DNA of 13,412 nt from Anaerolineae bacterium (GTDB taxonomy: Bacteria; Chloroflexota; Anaerolineae; B4-G1; SLSP01), in NCBI GenBank assembly GCA_016927095.1, contig JAFGNI010000444.1:1-13412 (forward strand), in the 5' to 3' direction. The notes under the pieces are model-generated. The model made no database searches, was not told the origin of the DNA, and worked only from the letters and a program-made list of their open reading frames with translations. Shown here piece by piece: positions 1-7,454 of the stretch; position 1 is the stretch's first letter; each line of letters begins with the position of its first letter. The translations under genes and the position numbers were made by a program.

Positions 1-34
1 GCTGACAGCTGCACCCTATCCAAGGAGAGACGCT

Positions 35-559
35 ATGCACGTACCTGACCTCAAGACGACGTTGCCCTTCCTCGATGGAGGCGTCACGCAGGTTGCCATC
101 GTGGTGCCAGATATCGAGTCCGCTGTGGAGATGTACTGGGGGCTCTTCGGGATTGGACCATGGCACATCTACACCTACGGCAGACCACTTGTGAAGACTA
201 TGACGTATCGCGGCGAGCCTGGCGACTACAAGATGCGCGTGGCGTTGAGCTATCTGGGACCGACGCGGATTGAGCTGATCCAGCCTCTGTCGGGAGCGAA
301 CGTCTATGATGACTTCATCGCGGCGCACGGATATGGCGTTCACCACTTCGGCGTGCTCGTGGAGGACATTGACGCGGCCTTGGCGGCGGCCGGCGCCGCT
401 GGGATCGAGATGATCATGGACGGTGCGGGGTTTGGCCTCGACGGCGATGGCCACTATGCCTATCTCGATACGGAGGATCTGATCGGGATCACCATCGAGC
501 TGATCGAGCGTCCCAAGCGCCGCGTGGCGCCGGAGCGCCTGTATCCGGAAAGCGAGTGA
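35..559 (+). CDS. VOC/glyoxalase-fold protein (PF13669-like, methylmalonyl-CoA epimerase-like)
   Basis: This is a 174-aa cytosolic protein with the two-module beta-alpha-beta-beta-beta arrangement of the vicinal oxygen chelate superfamily. Module 1 starts at 'TQVAIVVPD' (residues 18-26) and contains 'GIGPW' (39-43) and 'IELIQP' (79-84). Module 2 starts at 'GVHHFGVLVED' (101-111) and ends with 'GITIELIE' (151-158). Likely metal ligands are Gln19, Glu80, His103 or His104, and Glu155. Gln19 sits where methylmalonyl-CoA epimerase usually has His, which is typical of the Glyoxalase_4 type. AAGGAGA at 22-28 lies 6 bases before the ATG and supports the start. The gene is convergent with the downstream glycosidase and separated from it by 97 bp with no clear terminator. 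The fold is secure, but the substrate is not: it could be an epimerase, isomerase or lyase. Confidence 0.85.
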   Translation: MHVPDLKTTLPFLDGGVTQVAIVVPDIESAVEMYWGLFGIGPWHIYTYGRPLVKTMTYRGEPGDYKMRVALSYLGPTRIELIQPLSGANVYDDFIAAHGYGVHHFGVLVEDIDAALAAAGAAGIEMIMDGAGFGLDGDGHYAYLDTEDLIGITIELIERPKRRVAPERLYPESE

Positions 560-656
560 ACGAATAAGCGAATGAAGGGTAGCATGACGTCGGGTATGCA
601 GCGCACGGTTGAGGTCGCACGACAGGCTGGAATTGGCTGCTGATGCGCCTGCCCAC

Positions 657-2690
657 TCAGCTGCGTGGCGATTTCGGCTGCCGGCGTCTGAACACCACTT
701 GTGTATAGGCGTCCAGTTGCGGGATCTTCACCACGACGTGGTCATCGTGCATCTCCAGTATCGGCGAGTCGTTCTCAGGATAGCGCATGGCGGTGATGAA
801 CTCCACCAGATCCATGCTCACGCCGAGCCGGAGATCGAAGACGGGCACGATCTCTTCAATCTGGTTGGTCTCCGCGTGGACTTGGTAGTTGATGAGGTGA
901 AAGGCGATCTCGTCACCTTTGGTGGCTACATTGAGCTCGACGCACTGCGGTGCTTCCAGGAAGAAGGGTCTATCCGCTATAGCAAGGCTCATCAGGTTGT
1001 GGGCGATCTGCTTGTTAGGCCAGGCGTTCTCGACCCAATAATCCCGGAAGAGGGGTGCGGCGCTGTAGATAGCGGTGCCGGCGCCGAAGTGGTTCAGGGT
1101 TATACCTGCGTAGCCGCTGTCCTTGCCGAAGGGGGCATAGGCAGGGTGGCGGAAGTAGTAGAGCTCTTCAGGCCGAGGCTCGATGAGCGGCGTGACGTGC
1201 CCGGCGAGGACCTCCGCCGTGGTGGGGAAGATTCGAGCGAAAGGTGCGCTGACGAGGATCGGCGTCTCGGTCCGCAGCCCATCCGCGATGCGCGGCCCGA
1301 GGCCGAGGTACCCCATACTGTATGGGCTAGCACCGTGGTAGGTGAGCCCCAGGATATCGGCCAGGGACATCGTGGCGCCATCGATAGAGGTGCTGCCGGT
1401 GGCGATTAGGATTCCGCCCGACGCGACGTAGGCGCGTAGAGCGTCTTCGACCTCACCATCCAGCGGGCCTGCGTCCGGCAAGATCACGGCCTTGTAGGCC
1501 TCGAGCCTGTCCAGATGTGCCGGCGCGAGGACGTCGAAGTGCCAATGCGTGTTGCTCAGCGCCTTGGCGGCGCCCAGCAAGGGTGCTCTGCCCGCCATAT
1601 CGTCGCTGATCACAGTTGTGCTCAGGAGAGCGATGTAGGGCAGACTGGCACTGCCTGTGATGGCTGCCTCCACGCGCTCGACCAGGCCGAAGCACTCCCC
1701 AATCGATGTGTAGATCTCCTGGTCGAGGCGCCCGCTGGGATAGGCCTGATCGCCCATGTTGACGACGCCGCCGTGGGCCGCGATCCGCATCGTCGTCACC
1801 AGCATGTTTGCGGTCGTCTGCACGTCCCAGCTTCCCCAGCGATGGAGGAAGCGATCGGAGCAACTCTCCCACGGCTTGCCCAACGCCTGGTGGGCTTTGT
1901 AGATCAGGAGCGCCTCGGTCCAGCTGTGCTGCCAGCTCTCGCTGTCATTGCTGCGGCCCGGATGCGTCTCCACGATCAGGTAATCGGTCAGCGGCTCCGA
2001 CCGTGGGGCGCGGGTGGTATGATTGTACGAGAAGGGCAGCCCCGGCTTCAGGCTTTCAATCAACCCCTTCACCTTCTCGATGAAGGCCCGGTGGGCTACG
2101 TGAGCGAACCGACTGATCTCCTCCTTTTCCGGGGGGAAGGGCCGATGGTAGGTTGCTTTGTAGGCGAGCTGCCGCCACTTGGACTTGGAGGCCAAGGGAT
2201 AGACGATGTCCAGCCAAAGACCGTCGATGTCGTACTGCGAGACGACCTCGCGAAGCTGGGGGAGGACGACCTCCTCAGTGTAGGGCGAGCTGCAGTCTAG
2301 CGGATGCCAGAAACCCCGTTCTCGGGAGCCATCAAGGCGTTCTACGAGCCAGTCAGGATGGGCGGTCTGGGCCGCGCCATCCCATTCCACCGAATAGTAG
2401 GCCAAGACCCGGATGTCCTGACGGTGGCACTCGGCGAGGATCTCACCGAACATATCCAAGCTCTGGGGCAGACCGCTGTGCTTGTGTCCCACCTGGGTCT
2501 CATAGTACGAGTGCCCGTGGTGGCACTTGGTGAAGGAGACGAGGGCGTTCACGTGAGCGCGCTTGAGGGTGTCGACGTAGCGCACCGGGTCGAACTGATC
2601 GATCTGGACCACGTCGTCGTCCTGGAGCGTGTGAAAGTCCATGTGGATGCGGCGGATACGGTCATACATCCAACTATGATCGACTGCCAT
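657..2690 (-). CDS. Putative glycoside hydrolase (GHL6-like TIM barrel plus beta-galactosidase trimerisation-like domain)
   Basis: This 677-aa protein probably hydrolyses a glycoside in the cytoplasm, because no signal peptide or membrane segment is seen. Residues about 10-340 look like a TIM barrel of the 'hypothetical glycosyl hydrolase 6' / alpha-fucosidase-like type. They include 'HMDFHT' (16-21), 'VEWDG' (101-105), 'HPLDCSSPY' (129-137) and the strand 'DGLWLDIV' (156-163), with Asp161 and Glu241 ('IVETHPG') as candidate acidic catalytic residues. Residues about 351-435 ('LPYIALLSTT' and 'YKAVILPDAGPLD' to 'GGILIATG') resemble the beta-galactosidase trimerisation / glutamine-amidotransferase-like domain. 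A beta-rich C-terminal region follows to residue 677. The ATG at 2690 is preceded on the minus strand by AGGAGG at good spacing. It diverges from the HerA-like gene. The true sugar substrate cannot be read from the sequence. Confidence 0.8.
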   Translation of the reverse strand: MAVDHSWMYDRIRRIHMDFHTLQDDDVVQIDQFDPVRYVDTLKRAHVNALVSFTKCHHGHSYYETQVGHKHSGLPQSLDMFGEILAECHRQDIRVLAYYSVEWDGAAQTAHPDWLVERLDGSRERGFWHPLDCSSPYTEEVVLPQLREVVSQYDIDGLWLDIVYPLASKSKWRQLAYKATYHRPFPPEKEEISRFAHVAHRAFIEKVKGLIESLKPGLPFSYNHTTRAPRSEPLTDYLIVETHPGRSNDSESWQHSWTEALLIYKAHQALGKPWESCSDRFLHRWGSWDVQTTANMLVTTMRIAAHGGVVNMGDQAYPSGRLDQEIYTSIGECFGLVERVEAAITGSASLPYIALLSTTVISDDMAGRAPLLGAAKALSNTHWHFDVLAPAHLDRLEAYKAVILPDAGPLDGEVEDALRAYVASGGILIATGSTSIDGATMSLADILGLTYHGASPYSMGYLGLGPRIADGLRTETPILVSAPFARIFPTTAEVLAGHVTPLIEPRPEELYYFRHPAYAPFGKDSGYAGITLNHFGAGTAIYSAAPLFRDYWVENAWPNKQIAHNLMSLAIADRPFFLEAPQCVELNVATKGDEIAFHLINYQVHAETNQIEEIVPVFDLRLGVSMDLVEFITAMRYPENDSPILEMHDDHVVVKIPQLDAYTQVVFRRRQPKSPRS

Positions 2691-2748
2691 TCACCTGCCT
2701 CCTGGGCCCTGAAGTATTCCGGTCTAGAGCACGATGGGTGTTTCAGGC

Positions 2749-2776
2749 ATCATAGGCCAGTACCCCAATCAGTAAA
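2749..2776 (-). promoter_or_regulatory. Candidate promoter of the glycoside hydrolase gene
   Basis: Read on the minus strand, TTTACT (2776-2771) is followed after 16 bases by TATGAT (2754-2749), a 5/6 match to the -10 consensus. The 5' leader to the ATG at 2690 would be about 50 bases. The -35 match is only moderate (4/6). The -10 lies in a 12-base block that recurs upstream of the glycyl radical enzyme operon (see findings). Confidence 0.4.
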
Positions 2777-2954
2777 GCCAGTCTCAGAGATATGCCGGAA
2801 GGGCACCCCGGAGCGTGGAATCCCACCGAATCCACCTGTAGATAACTGGGCCCCGCCGGGGTCGCCTTTGTCGGTGCCGTGATCCTTGCTTGTCGCCGTG
2901 GTCAGAATGCTGCGCCGCGTGTAGCAAGCCGGCGGCAGCAGGTGGTCTGCTGAT

Positions 2955-2980
2955 GGCAGCAGGGGGCCTGCATTGCTGCC
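2955..2980. repeat. Inverted repeat (GGCAGCA / TGCTGCC) in intergenic region
   Basis: A 7-bp perfect stem, GGCAGCA (2955-2961) with TGCTGCC (2974-2980), closes a 12-base loop. Just upstream, CAGCAG and CTGCTG near 2937-2952 form a second short stem, so the same GCAGCAG motif can pair in alternative ways. This resembles a structured RNA or a terminator-like element, but no gene on the plus strand ends just before it. Function is unknown. Confidence 0.4.
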
Positions 2981-3004
2981 AAACACCCCTGACGCCGGAG
3001 CGTG

Positions 3005-3030
3005 GCCGGTCGGGAGATCTCCCGACCGGC
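3005..3030. repeat. Perfect 26-bp palindrome in the 2691-3161 intergenic region
   Basis: GCCGGTCGGGAGA and its exact reverse complement abut with no spacer. As RNA it would form a very stable hairpin, followed on the plus strand by TTCCTCGCCTT rather than a clean U-run. It lies about 155 bp upstream of the HerA-like gene and upstream of that gene's candidate promoter. It could be a Rho-independent-like terminator, possibly insulating the divergent genes or ending a small unannotated transcript, or a dyad protein-binding site. Apart from this, the hairpin at 2955-2980 and the candidate promoters, I see nothing definite in the 471-bp gap, which includes no convincing small coding gene. Confidence 0.55.
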
Positions 3031-3083
3031 TTCCTCGCCTTCGTCCCTATCCCCTATCCCTTCCCCCTTGCTGTTGCGCCGCC

Positions 3084-3116
3084 TTTCGCCCAACCGCCAA
3101 CCTATGCTATCATAGG
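3084..3116 (+). promoter_or_regulatory. Candidate promoter/operator of the HerA-like gene
   Basis: TATCAT (3108-3113) can act as a -10, with a weak -35 TTTCGC (3084-3089) 18 bases upstream. The -10 overlaps an inverted repeat, CCTATG (3101-3106) and CATAGG (3111-3116) around a 4-base centre, which may be a regulator site. The leader to the ATG at 3162 would be about 40 bases. Confidence 0.3.
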
Positions 3117-3161
3117 ATCAAACCAAACGACTGATTATCACCGCGTCCGGAGGAGATTGTT

Positions 3162-5717
3162 ATGGACTTTGAGAAACTGGGAGCCTTCTACCTCGGCAAG
3201 ACCTACGACCTGGAGAGCCAGGCATTGAGCGACCAGCTGGTCATGTACGACGCCCGTGACCTGACCACCCACGCGGTCTGCGTTGGGATGACGGGCAGCG
3301 GCAAGACAGGCCTCTGCATCGATCTCCTGGAAGAAGCGGCGATCGACCGCGTGCCCGCACTGATTGTTGATCCTAAGGGCGACATCACCAACCTGCTGCT
3401 CACCTTCCCGGATCTGGCTCCTGCGGACTTCCGCCCGTGGATCAATGTTGATGATGCGCGGCGGAAGGGACTGAGCGAGGACGCCTTTGCGGCACAGCAG
3501 GCTGAGCTCTGGCGGAAAGGCCTAGCCAGTTGGGGGCAGGATGGCGAGCGGATCCGGATGCTGAGGGAGACCGCCGACTTCGCCATCTACACCCCTGGCA
3601 GCGATGCGGGGCTGCCGGTCTCGATCCTCCAGTCCTTTGCGGCGCCGCGACTCAGCTGGGACACCGAGGCCGAGCTGCTCCGGGAGCGCATCCAGGGGGC
3701 GGTGAGCGCGCTTTTGGGCCTGGTGGGCATCGACGCCGACCCCGTCCAGTCCCGCGAGCACATCCTGCTCTCGACGGTTTTCGAGCACTTCTGGCGTCTT
3801 GGCGAGGACCTCGACCTGCCTAAGCTGATCATGTCCATCCAGAACCCCCCGGTGCGCAAGCTCGGCGTCTTCGACGTCGACACGTTCTTCCCCGAGAAAG
3901 AGCGCTTCGGGCTGGCGATGCGGCTGAACGCCATTATCGCGGCCCCGGGCTTCCAGAGCTGGCTCCAGGGACAGCCGCTGGATATCCCCAGCTTCCTCTC
4001 TACACAGGAGGGCAAGCCCCGCCACTCGATCTTCTACATCGCGCACCTCAGCGATCCGGAGCGGATGTTCTTCGTGACGATGCTGCTCAACCAATTGATC
4101 ACCTGGATGCGCACGCAGCCCGGCACGACAAGCCTGCGGGCGCTCCTCTACATGGATGAGGTCTTCGGCTTCTTCCCCCCGGTGGCCAACCCGCCCAGTA
4201 AGACGCCGCTGCTCACGTTGATGAAGCAGGCCCGCGCCTTTGGCGTGGGGGTCGTGCTCACCACTCAGAACCCCGCCGACCTGGATTATAAGGGCTTGAC
4301 CAACGCGGGGACCTGGTTCATCGGGCGGCTGCAGGCCGAGCGTGACAAGGCGCGTCTGTTGGAGGGGCTGGAGAGCGCCTCCGCGACGGCAGGTACGGCA
4401 CTGGATCGGAGTGAGATCGACAAGATCATCACGGGCCTCGACAGCCGGGTCTTCCTGCTGCACAACGTCCACGAGGATCATCCCGTGGTCTTCAACACCC
4501 GTTGGGCGATGAGCTACCTACGCGGACCGCTGACGCGTCTGCAGGTTCGTGATCTGGTCCAGCAAGAGGGCATGCATGTGGAAGCCGTGCCGGCGCAGGC
4601 GCAGGCTGCAGCCACGGGGATGGGTGCGGTTGCGGCCGCCCCTGCAGCGGCGGCTTCAGCTGCTTCGCCGCCGGCACCCGAGGTCTCCGAGAGGTCTCAG
4701 ATCCCCTACGATGCGTCGCCGCCTGTGTTGCCCAGCACTGTCCAGCAGGTCTACCTGCCGCTGCGCAAAGGGTCCTCAGCCGCCGAGATGGAGGTTGAGC
4801 AGAGAGCGGCGGGTCGAACCGAGATCCTCTCGCGGAATGTTGTCTACCTTCCGGCGCTGTTGGGGCTGGGGCGGGTGCGTTACGTGAGAAACACCAAGGC
4901 GCTACAGGTGGACGAATCCGAGCCGGTGGCACTGCTGGCCCAGCCGCCTCAGGGCATCGGCACGGTCCGCTGGGAGCAGGCCGAGACGGTGGATCTCGCC
5001 CCGCGCGATCTGTTGGATCGCCCGGAGCCTGAGTCCTACTTCCACGAGCTGCCCGAGTCGATCAACGAATTCTCGGAGCTGACCGCCATTCGCCGCGAGC
5101 TGGAGGACTATCTCTACCGCTCCCGTAGCTTCCGGCTCTCCTATAATGAGCCGACCGACCTCCACGCTGAGCCAGATGAGAGCGAGCGCGAGTTCCGGAT
5201 GCGGGTCAGCCAGAAGGCGCGTGAGTTGCGGGATGCAGAGGTGGACACGTTGGAGGACCGGTACAAGAGTAAGCTCAACATGTTGGAGGATCGGTTGCGT
5301 TCTGCCCGCGTCGCTCTAGATAAGAAAGAGACGACGGCGCGTCAGCGCAAACAGGACGCGTTGATCACGGCGGGTGAGACGGTGCTGAGCCTCTTTTCGG
5401 GGCGCCGCCGTTCGATCTCGTCTGCCGCGCGCAAGGTGACGCAAGCCACCACCACCAAGTCTGACATCCAAGCGGCTGAAGAAAAAGTGGCGGATGTCGA
5501 GGCCGACATCGAGGAGCTGAAGGCCGACCTCAAGGCCGAGACCGACGCCATCGTCGCGCGCTGGGAAGGCATCCTCGACGACCACGAGGAGGTCGTCATC
5601 ACGCCGCGCCGCTCCGACATCGAGGTCAACCTCTTCGCCCTGGCCTGGGTGCCCACGTGGTACGTGGTCTACGAGGCGGGGGGCATCAAGCAATCGGCGA
5701 CGGTCACGGCGTACTGA
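3162..5717 (+). CDS. HerA/VirB4-like (DUF87) P-loop ATPase with coiled-coil C-terminus
   Basis: This 851-aa cytosolic ATPase belongs to the HerA-FtsK superfamily of DNA or protein translocating motors. Walker A is GMTGSGKT (42-49), followed by 'LIVDPKGD' from about residue 67. Walker B is 'ALLYMDE' (327-333, Asp332-Glu333). The sensor-like 'VVLTTQNPADLDYKGL' and the later 'GRLQAERDK' are characteristic of the family. An Ala/Pro-rich flexible linker spans about 472-508. The C-terminal third holds heptad-rich coiled coils at about 684-728 and 766-806 around an Arg/Ser patch, ending in a beta-rich tail. GGAGGAGAT precedes the ATG. No NurA nuclease, SIR2 or DUF4297 partner is encoded beside it, so a role in repair or defence is not shown. 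The NAD(P)-binding reductase follows 77 bp later and may share the transcript. Family is confident; cellular role is not. Confidence 0.88.
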   Translation: MDFEKLGAFYLGKTYDLESQALSDQLVMYDARDLTTHAVCVGMTGSGKTGLCIDLLEEAAIDRVPALIVDPKGDITNLLLTFPDLAPADFRPWINVDDARRKGLSEDAFAAQQAELWRKGLASWGQDGERIRMLRETADFAIYTPGSDAGLPVSILQSFAAPRLSWDTEAELLRERIQGAVSALLGLVGIDADPVQSREHILLSTVFEHFWRLGEDLDLPKLIMSIQNPPVRKLGVFDVDTFFPEKERFGLAMRLNAIIAAPGFQSWLQGQPLDIPSFLSTQEGKPRHSIFYIAHLSDPERMFFVTMLLNQLITWMRTQPGTTSLRALLYMDEVFGFFPPVANPPSKTPLLTLMKQARAFGVGVVLTTQNPADLDYKGLTNAGTWFIGRLQAERDKARLLEGLESASATAGTALDRSEIDKIITGLDSRVFLLHNVHEDHPVVFNTRWAMSYLRGPLTRLQVRDLVQQEGMHVEAVPAQAQAAATGMGAVAAAPAAAASAASPPAPEVSERSQIPYDASPPVLPSTVQQVYLPLRKGSSAAEMEVEQRAAGRTEILSRNVVYLPALLGLGRVRYVRNTKALQVDESEPVALLAQPPQGIGTVRWEQAETVDLAPRDLLDRPEPESYFHELPESINEFSELTAIRRELEDYLYRSRSFRLSYNEPTDLHAEPDESEREFRMRVSQKARELRDAEVDTLEDRYKSKLNMLEDRLRSARVALDKKETTARQRKQDALITAGETVLSLFSGRRRSISSAARKVTQATTTKSDIQAAEEKVADVEADIEELKADLKAETDAIVARWEGILDDHEEVVITPRRSDIEVNLFALAWVPTWYVVYEAGGIKQSATVTAY

Positions 5718-5794
5718 GCGAGGAGGCGAGTCAGCGAATCTGCGTGTGTTCAGGTCTACACCGCGGTGTGGTTGGCGAGTAACGTGGTCACGAG

Positions 5795-6421
5795 ATGAGA
5801 CTGGCGATCTTCGGTGGCACAGGCAGAACAGGGCAGCATCTGTTGGAGCAGGCGCTTGCTGCGGGGCACGAGGTGACTGCCATGGTGCGGTCGCCGGGGA
5901 AACTGAGCATCGAGAGCGACCGGCTCGAGGTGGTCGTGGGGGATGCGCTCAATGAAGACGACGTCGCGAAGGCGGTGAACGGGAGCCAAGTTGTTATCAG
6001 CCTGATTGGCCCGACAAAGGGCGGGACCAGGGGCGTGGCGTCGCACAGCACCGAGCATATCCTAAGCGCGATGAAGGCCCACGATGTGAGCCGGATTGTC
6101 GTCGCTTCTGTGGGTGGGATCCCCACGCCTGATGATCAGCGGGGCTTCATTGCCAGGGTAGCGGGTGGCCTCATCAAGCTCTTACTAGGCGACATGTTCG
6201 CCGATCGCGAGCGACAACTCGAGCTGCTACGCGAGAGCGGGTTGGCTTGGGTGGCGTTACGGTTCCCTCGGCTCACGGACGAGCCGGCGACCGGTGAGTA
6301 CACGCTGAGTTACGATATCAAGCCACGCTACAAGATCACGCGCGCCGACGTGGCGCGGGCGATGCTGGACCAGGTCACGGACGATACGTACATCGGCCAC
6401 GCGCCGATCGTGCATCAGTAG
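5795..6421 (+). CDS. NAD(P)-binding Rossmann protein (atypical SDR, PF13460-like; BLVRB-like)
   Basis: This 208-aa protein opens with 'MRLAIFGGTGRTGQ', giving the dinucleotide-binding motif GGTGRTG at residues 7-13. 'AMVRSPGKL' and 'VVVGDALNEDDVAKAV' follow, as in NAD(P)H-binding family reductases such as biliverdin reductase B and NmrA-like proteins. 'VISLIGP' and 'VVASVGGI' are the later core strands, and 'LAWVALRFPRLTDEP' matches the usual C-terminal portion. No signal peptide is present. The start lacks a strong Shine-Dalgarno site (only CACGAG just before), but the glycine motif begins at residue 7, so the N-terminus is right. It lies 77 bp after the HerA-like ATPase on the same strand and ends before a palindromic terminator. 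The substrate is unknown; a flavin- or quinone-type reductase or a redox sensor are the usual roles in this family. Confidence 0.85.
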   Translation: MRLAIFGGTGRTGQHLLEQALAAGHEVTAMVRSPGKLSIESDRLEVVVGDALNEDDVAKAVNGSQVVISLIGPTKGGTRGVASHSTEHILSAMKAHDVSRIVVASVGGIPTPDDQRGFIARVAGGLIKLLLGDMFADRERQLELLRESGLAWVALRFPRLTDEPATGEYTLSYDIKPRYKITRADVARAMLDQVTDDTYIGHAPIVHQ

Positions 6422-6477
6422 GGTTGTTGCAGCCGGTTTCCGGTTGAGGGGCTCGGCAGGACGCCGGCCCTAAGAGT

Positions 6478-6503
6478 GGGCCGCATCCCCGGGGATGCGG
6501 CCC
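6478..6503. terminator. Perfect 26-bp palindrome, probable bidirectional terminator
   Basis: GGGCCGCATCCCC and its exact reverse complement abut with no spacer between two converging genes (ends at 6421 and 6612). The position fits a shared terminator for the HerA-like/reductase pair on one strand and the four-gene glycyl radical operon on the other. Neither side has a strong T-run, so termination may not be classical. The rest of 6422-6611 shows nothing else recognisable. Confidence 0.65.
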
Positions 6504-6611
6504 GCCTCTATGTGGTGACGCCGACGATGTTGGGCGCATGCGCCGCTCCGGGTCGCTGGGTGGGCCGGCCCCCGCCGTAGATGCGGATACTAACCTCCCG
6601 TCGCTTGTGCA

Positions 6612-7424
6612 TCACTCTTGTATGAACCTACGCAGATGGGCCACGCTCTCCTCTGCCCAAGCCGCTTCTTTGGCGATGGTGGCGGCCAGTGTGGGCTCTG
6701 GTGGAGTCCAGAGCTCCAGAACGGCGTTGACATCACGCCCCATCGACTGGAGCGTATCCAGCAGCCAGGGCACATCCAGGCGGCCTTTCCCGGCGGGCCG
6801 CCCCTCTATGGCAAAGCCCATCTGGTGGGGGGCGCGGGCGATAGCGAAGTCCTTGACGTGCAGGTTGACGGTCCAAGGACCCAACGACCGGACCACGGTG
6901 TCCGGACCTTCTAGCGCGCCAAAGGAGTTAGCAGTATCGAGGCAGATGCCAACGTACGGACTGGCGACGCGTTCGAGGATGGCCATCAGTGTGCCGCAGC
7001 TGAACCGGTCGTGGTTCTCAATGGCCAAGATCACGTCGGCTGCCTTCAGCTCCGGTGCGAGGGCCTGGAGGATGGTCACAACCTCGTGGGGGGATGGTTG
7101 ATGGTCGGCGGTGTCCACCACGTCGCGCAAGATGCGTGAGCCAAGACCGGTTGCGAGATCAAGGTAGGTGCGCACGTGCACGGGGGCGATGCCCCGGGTG
7201 CCGACCTCAATGTCGATTCCGGCAGCGTCCGCGCGCCCGGCGAGGGCCGAGAGCTCTGACAGGGAGAGGGCGTGGAGCGGCAGGTTGTCGGCGATCTGAA
7301 CCAACCTAACACCCAATGCCTCAGCCCGGTCCAGCAGGTCGAAGGCCGACAGAGGGTGTGTAGGCGTATGCCCGGGCACGCCAACGGCCCAGGTGTAGGT
7401 GTAGGAGCTGATGCCAAGTTTCAT
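6612..7424 (-). CDS. Sugar phosphate isomerase/epimerase-like TIM barrel (AP_endonuc_2 family; OiaC-like candidate)
   Basis: This 270-aa protein is a xylose-isomerase-like TIM barrel (PF01261). The expected metal-binding residues are visible at strand ends: Glu136 in 'LAIENHD', Asp163 in 'ICLDTANSFG', His189 in 'VNLHVKDF' and Glu237 in 'VLELW'. The N-terminus 'MKLGISSYTYTWAVG' and 'FDLLDRAEALGVRLVQI' are typical of the family. A GGGAGG Shine-Dalgarno site lies just before the ATG at 7424. It is the last gene of the operon, 30 bp after the oxidoreductase. Members include isomerases, epimerases and dehydratases. As I recall, the 3-oxoisoapionate decarboxylase OiaC, which works with ApnO, is also of this fold. 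With an ApnO-like neighbour, a decarboxylase or isomerase acting on an oxo-sugar acid is plausible but not shown. Confidence 0.85.
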   Translation of the reverse strand: MKLGISSYTYTWAVGVPGHTPTHPLSAFDLLDRAEALGVRLVQIADNLPLHALSLSELSALAGRADAAGIDIEVGTRGIAPVHVRTYLDLATGLGSRILRDVVDTADHQPSPHEVVTILQALAPELKAADVILAIENHDRFSCGTLMAILERVASPYVGICLDTANSFGALEGPDTVVRSLGPWTVNLHVKDFAIARAPHQMGFAIEGRPAGKGRLDVPWLLDTLQSMGRDVNAVLELWTPPEPTLAATIAKEAAWAEESVAHLRRFIQE

Positions 7425-7454
7425 CGTCCGCCTCCCACGATCTGGGTGGCAGCG

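Noticed and set aside
609..2300. Several plus-strand open frames opposite the glycosidase
   Set aside because: They overlap a well-supported 677-aa gene with a good start and domain matches; their translations have no family features.
2750..2986. A 78-codon minus-strand frame in the intergenic region
   Set aside because: It crosses the candidate promoter and has no Shine-Dalgarno site or recognisable sequence; composition looks non-coding.
2880..3030. T-box or other known riboswitch upstream of the HerA-like gene
   Set aside because: The region folds into hairpins, but no conserved T-box or riboswitch core sequence is seen, and the candidate promoter lies downstream of it.
3522..4481. A 319-codon minus-strand open frame inside the HerA-like gene
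   Set aside because: It is the shadow of the ATPase frame across its Walker region; composition is unlike a real protein and there is no Shine-Dalgarno site.
3162..6421. HerA-type antiphage defence module
   Set aside because: HerA-based defence needs a nuclease, SIR2 or DUF4297-type partner. The only neighbour is a small NAD(P)-binding reductase with no known defence role.
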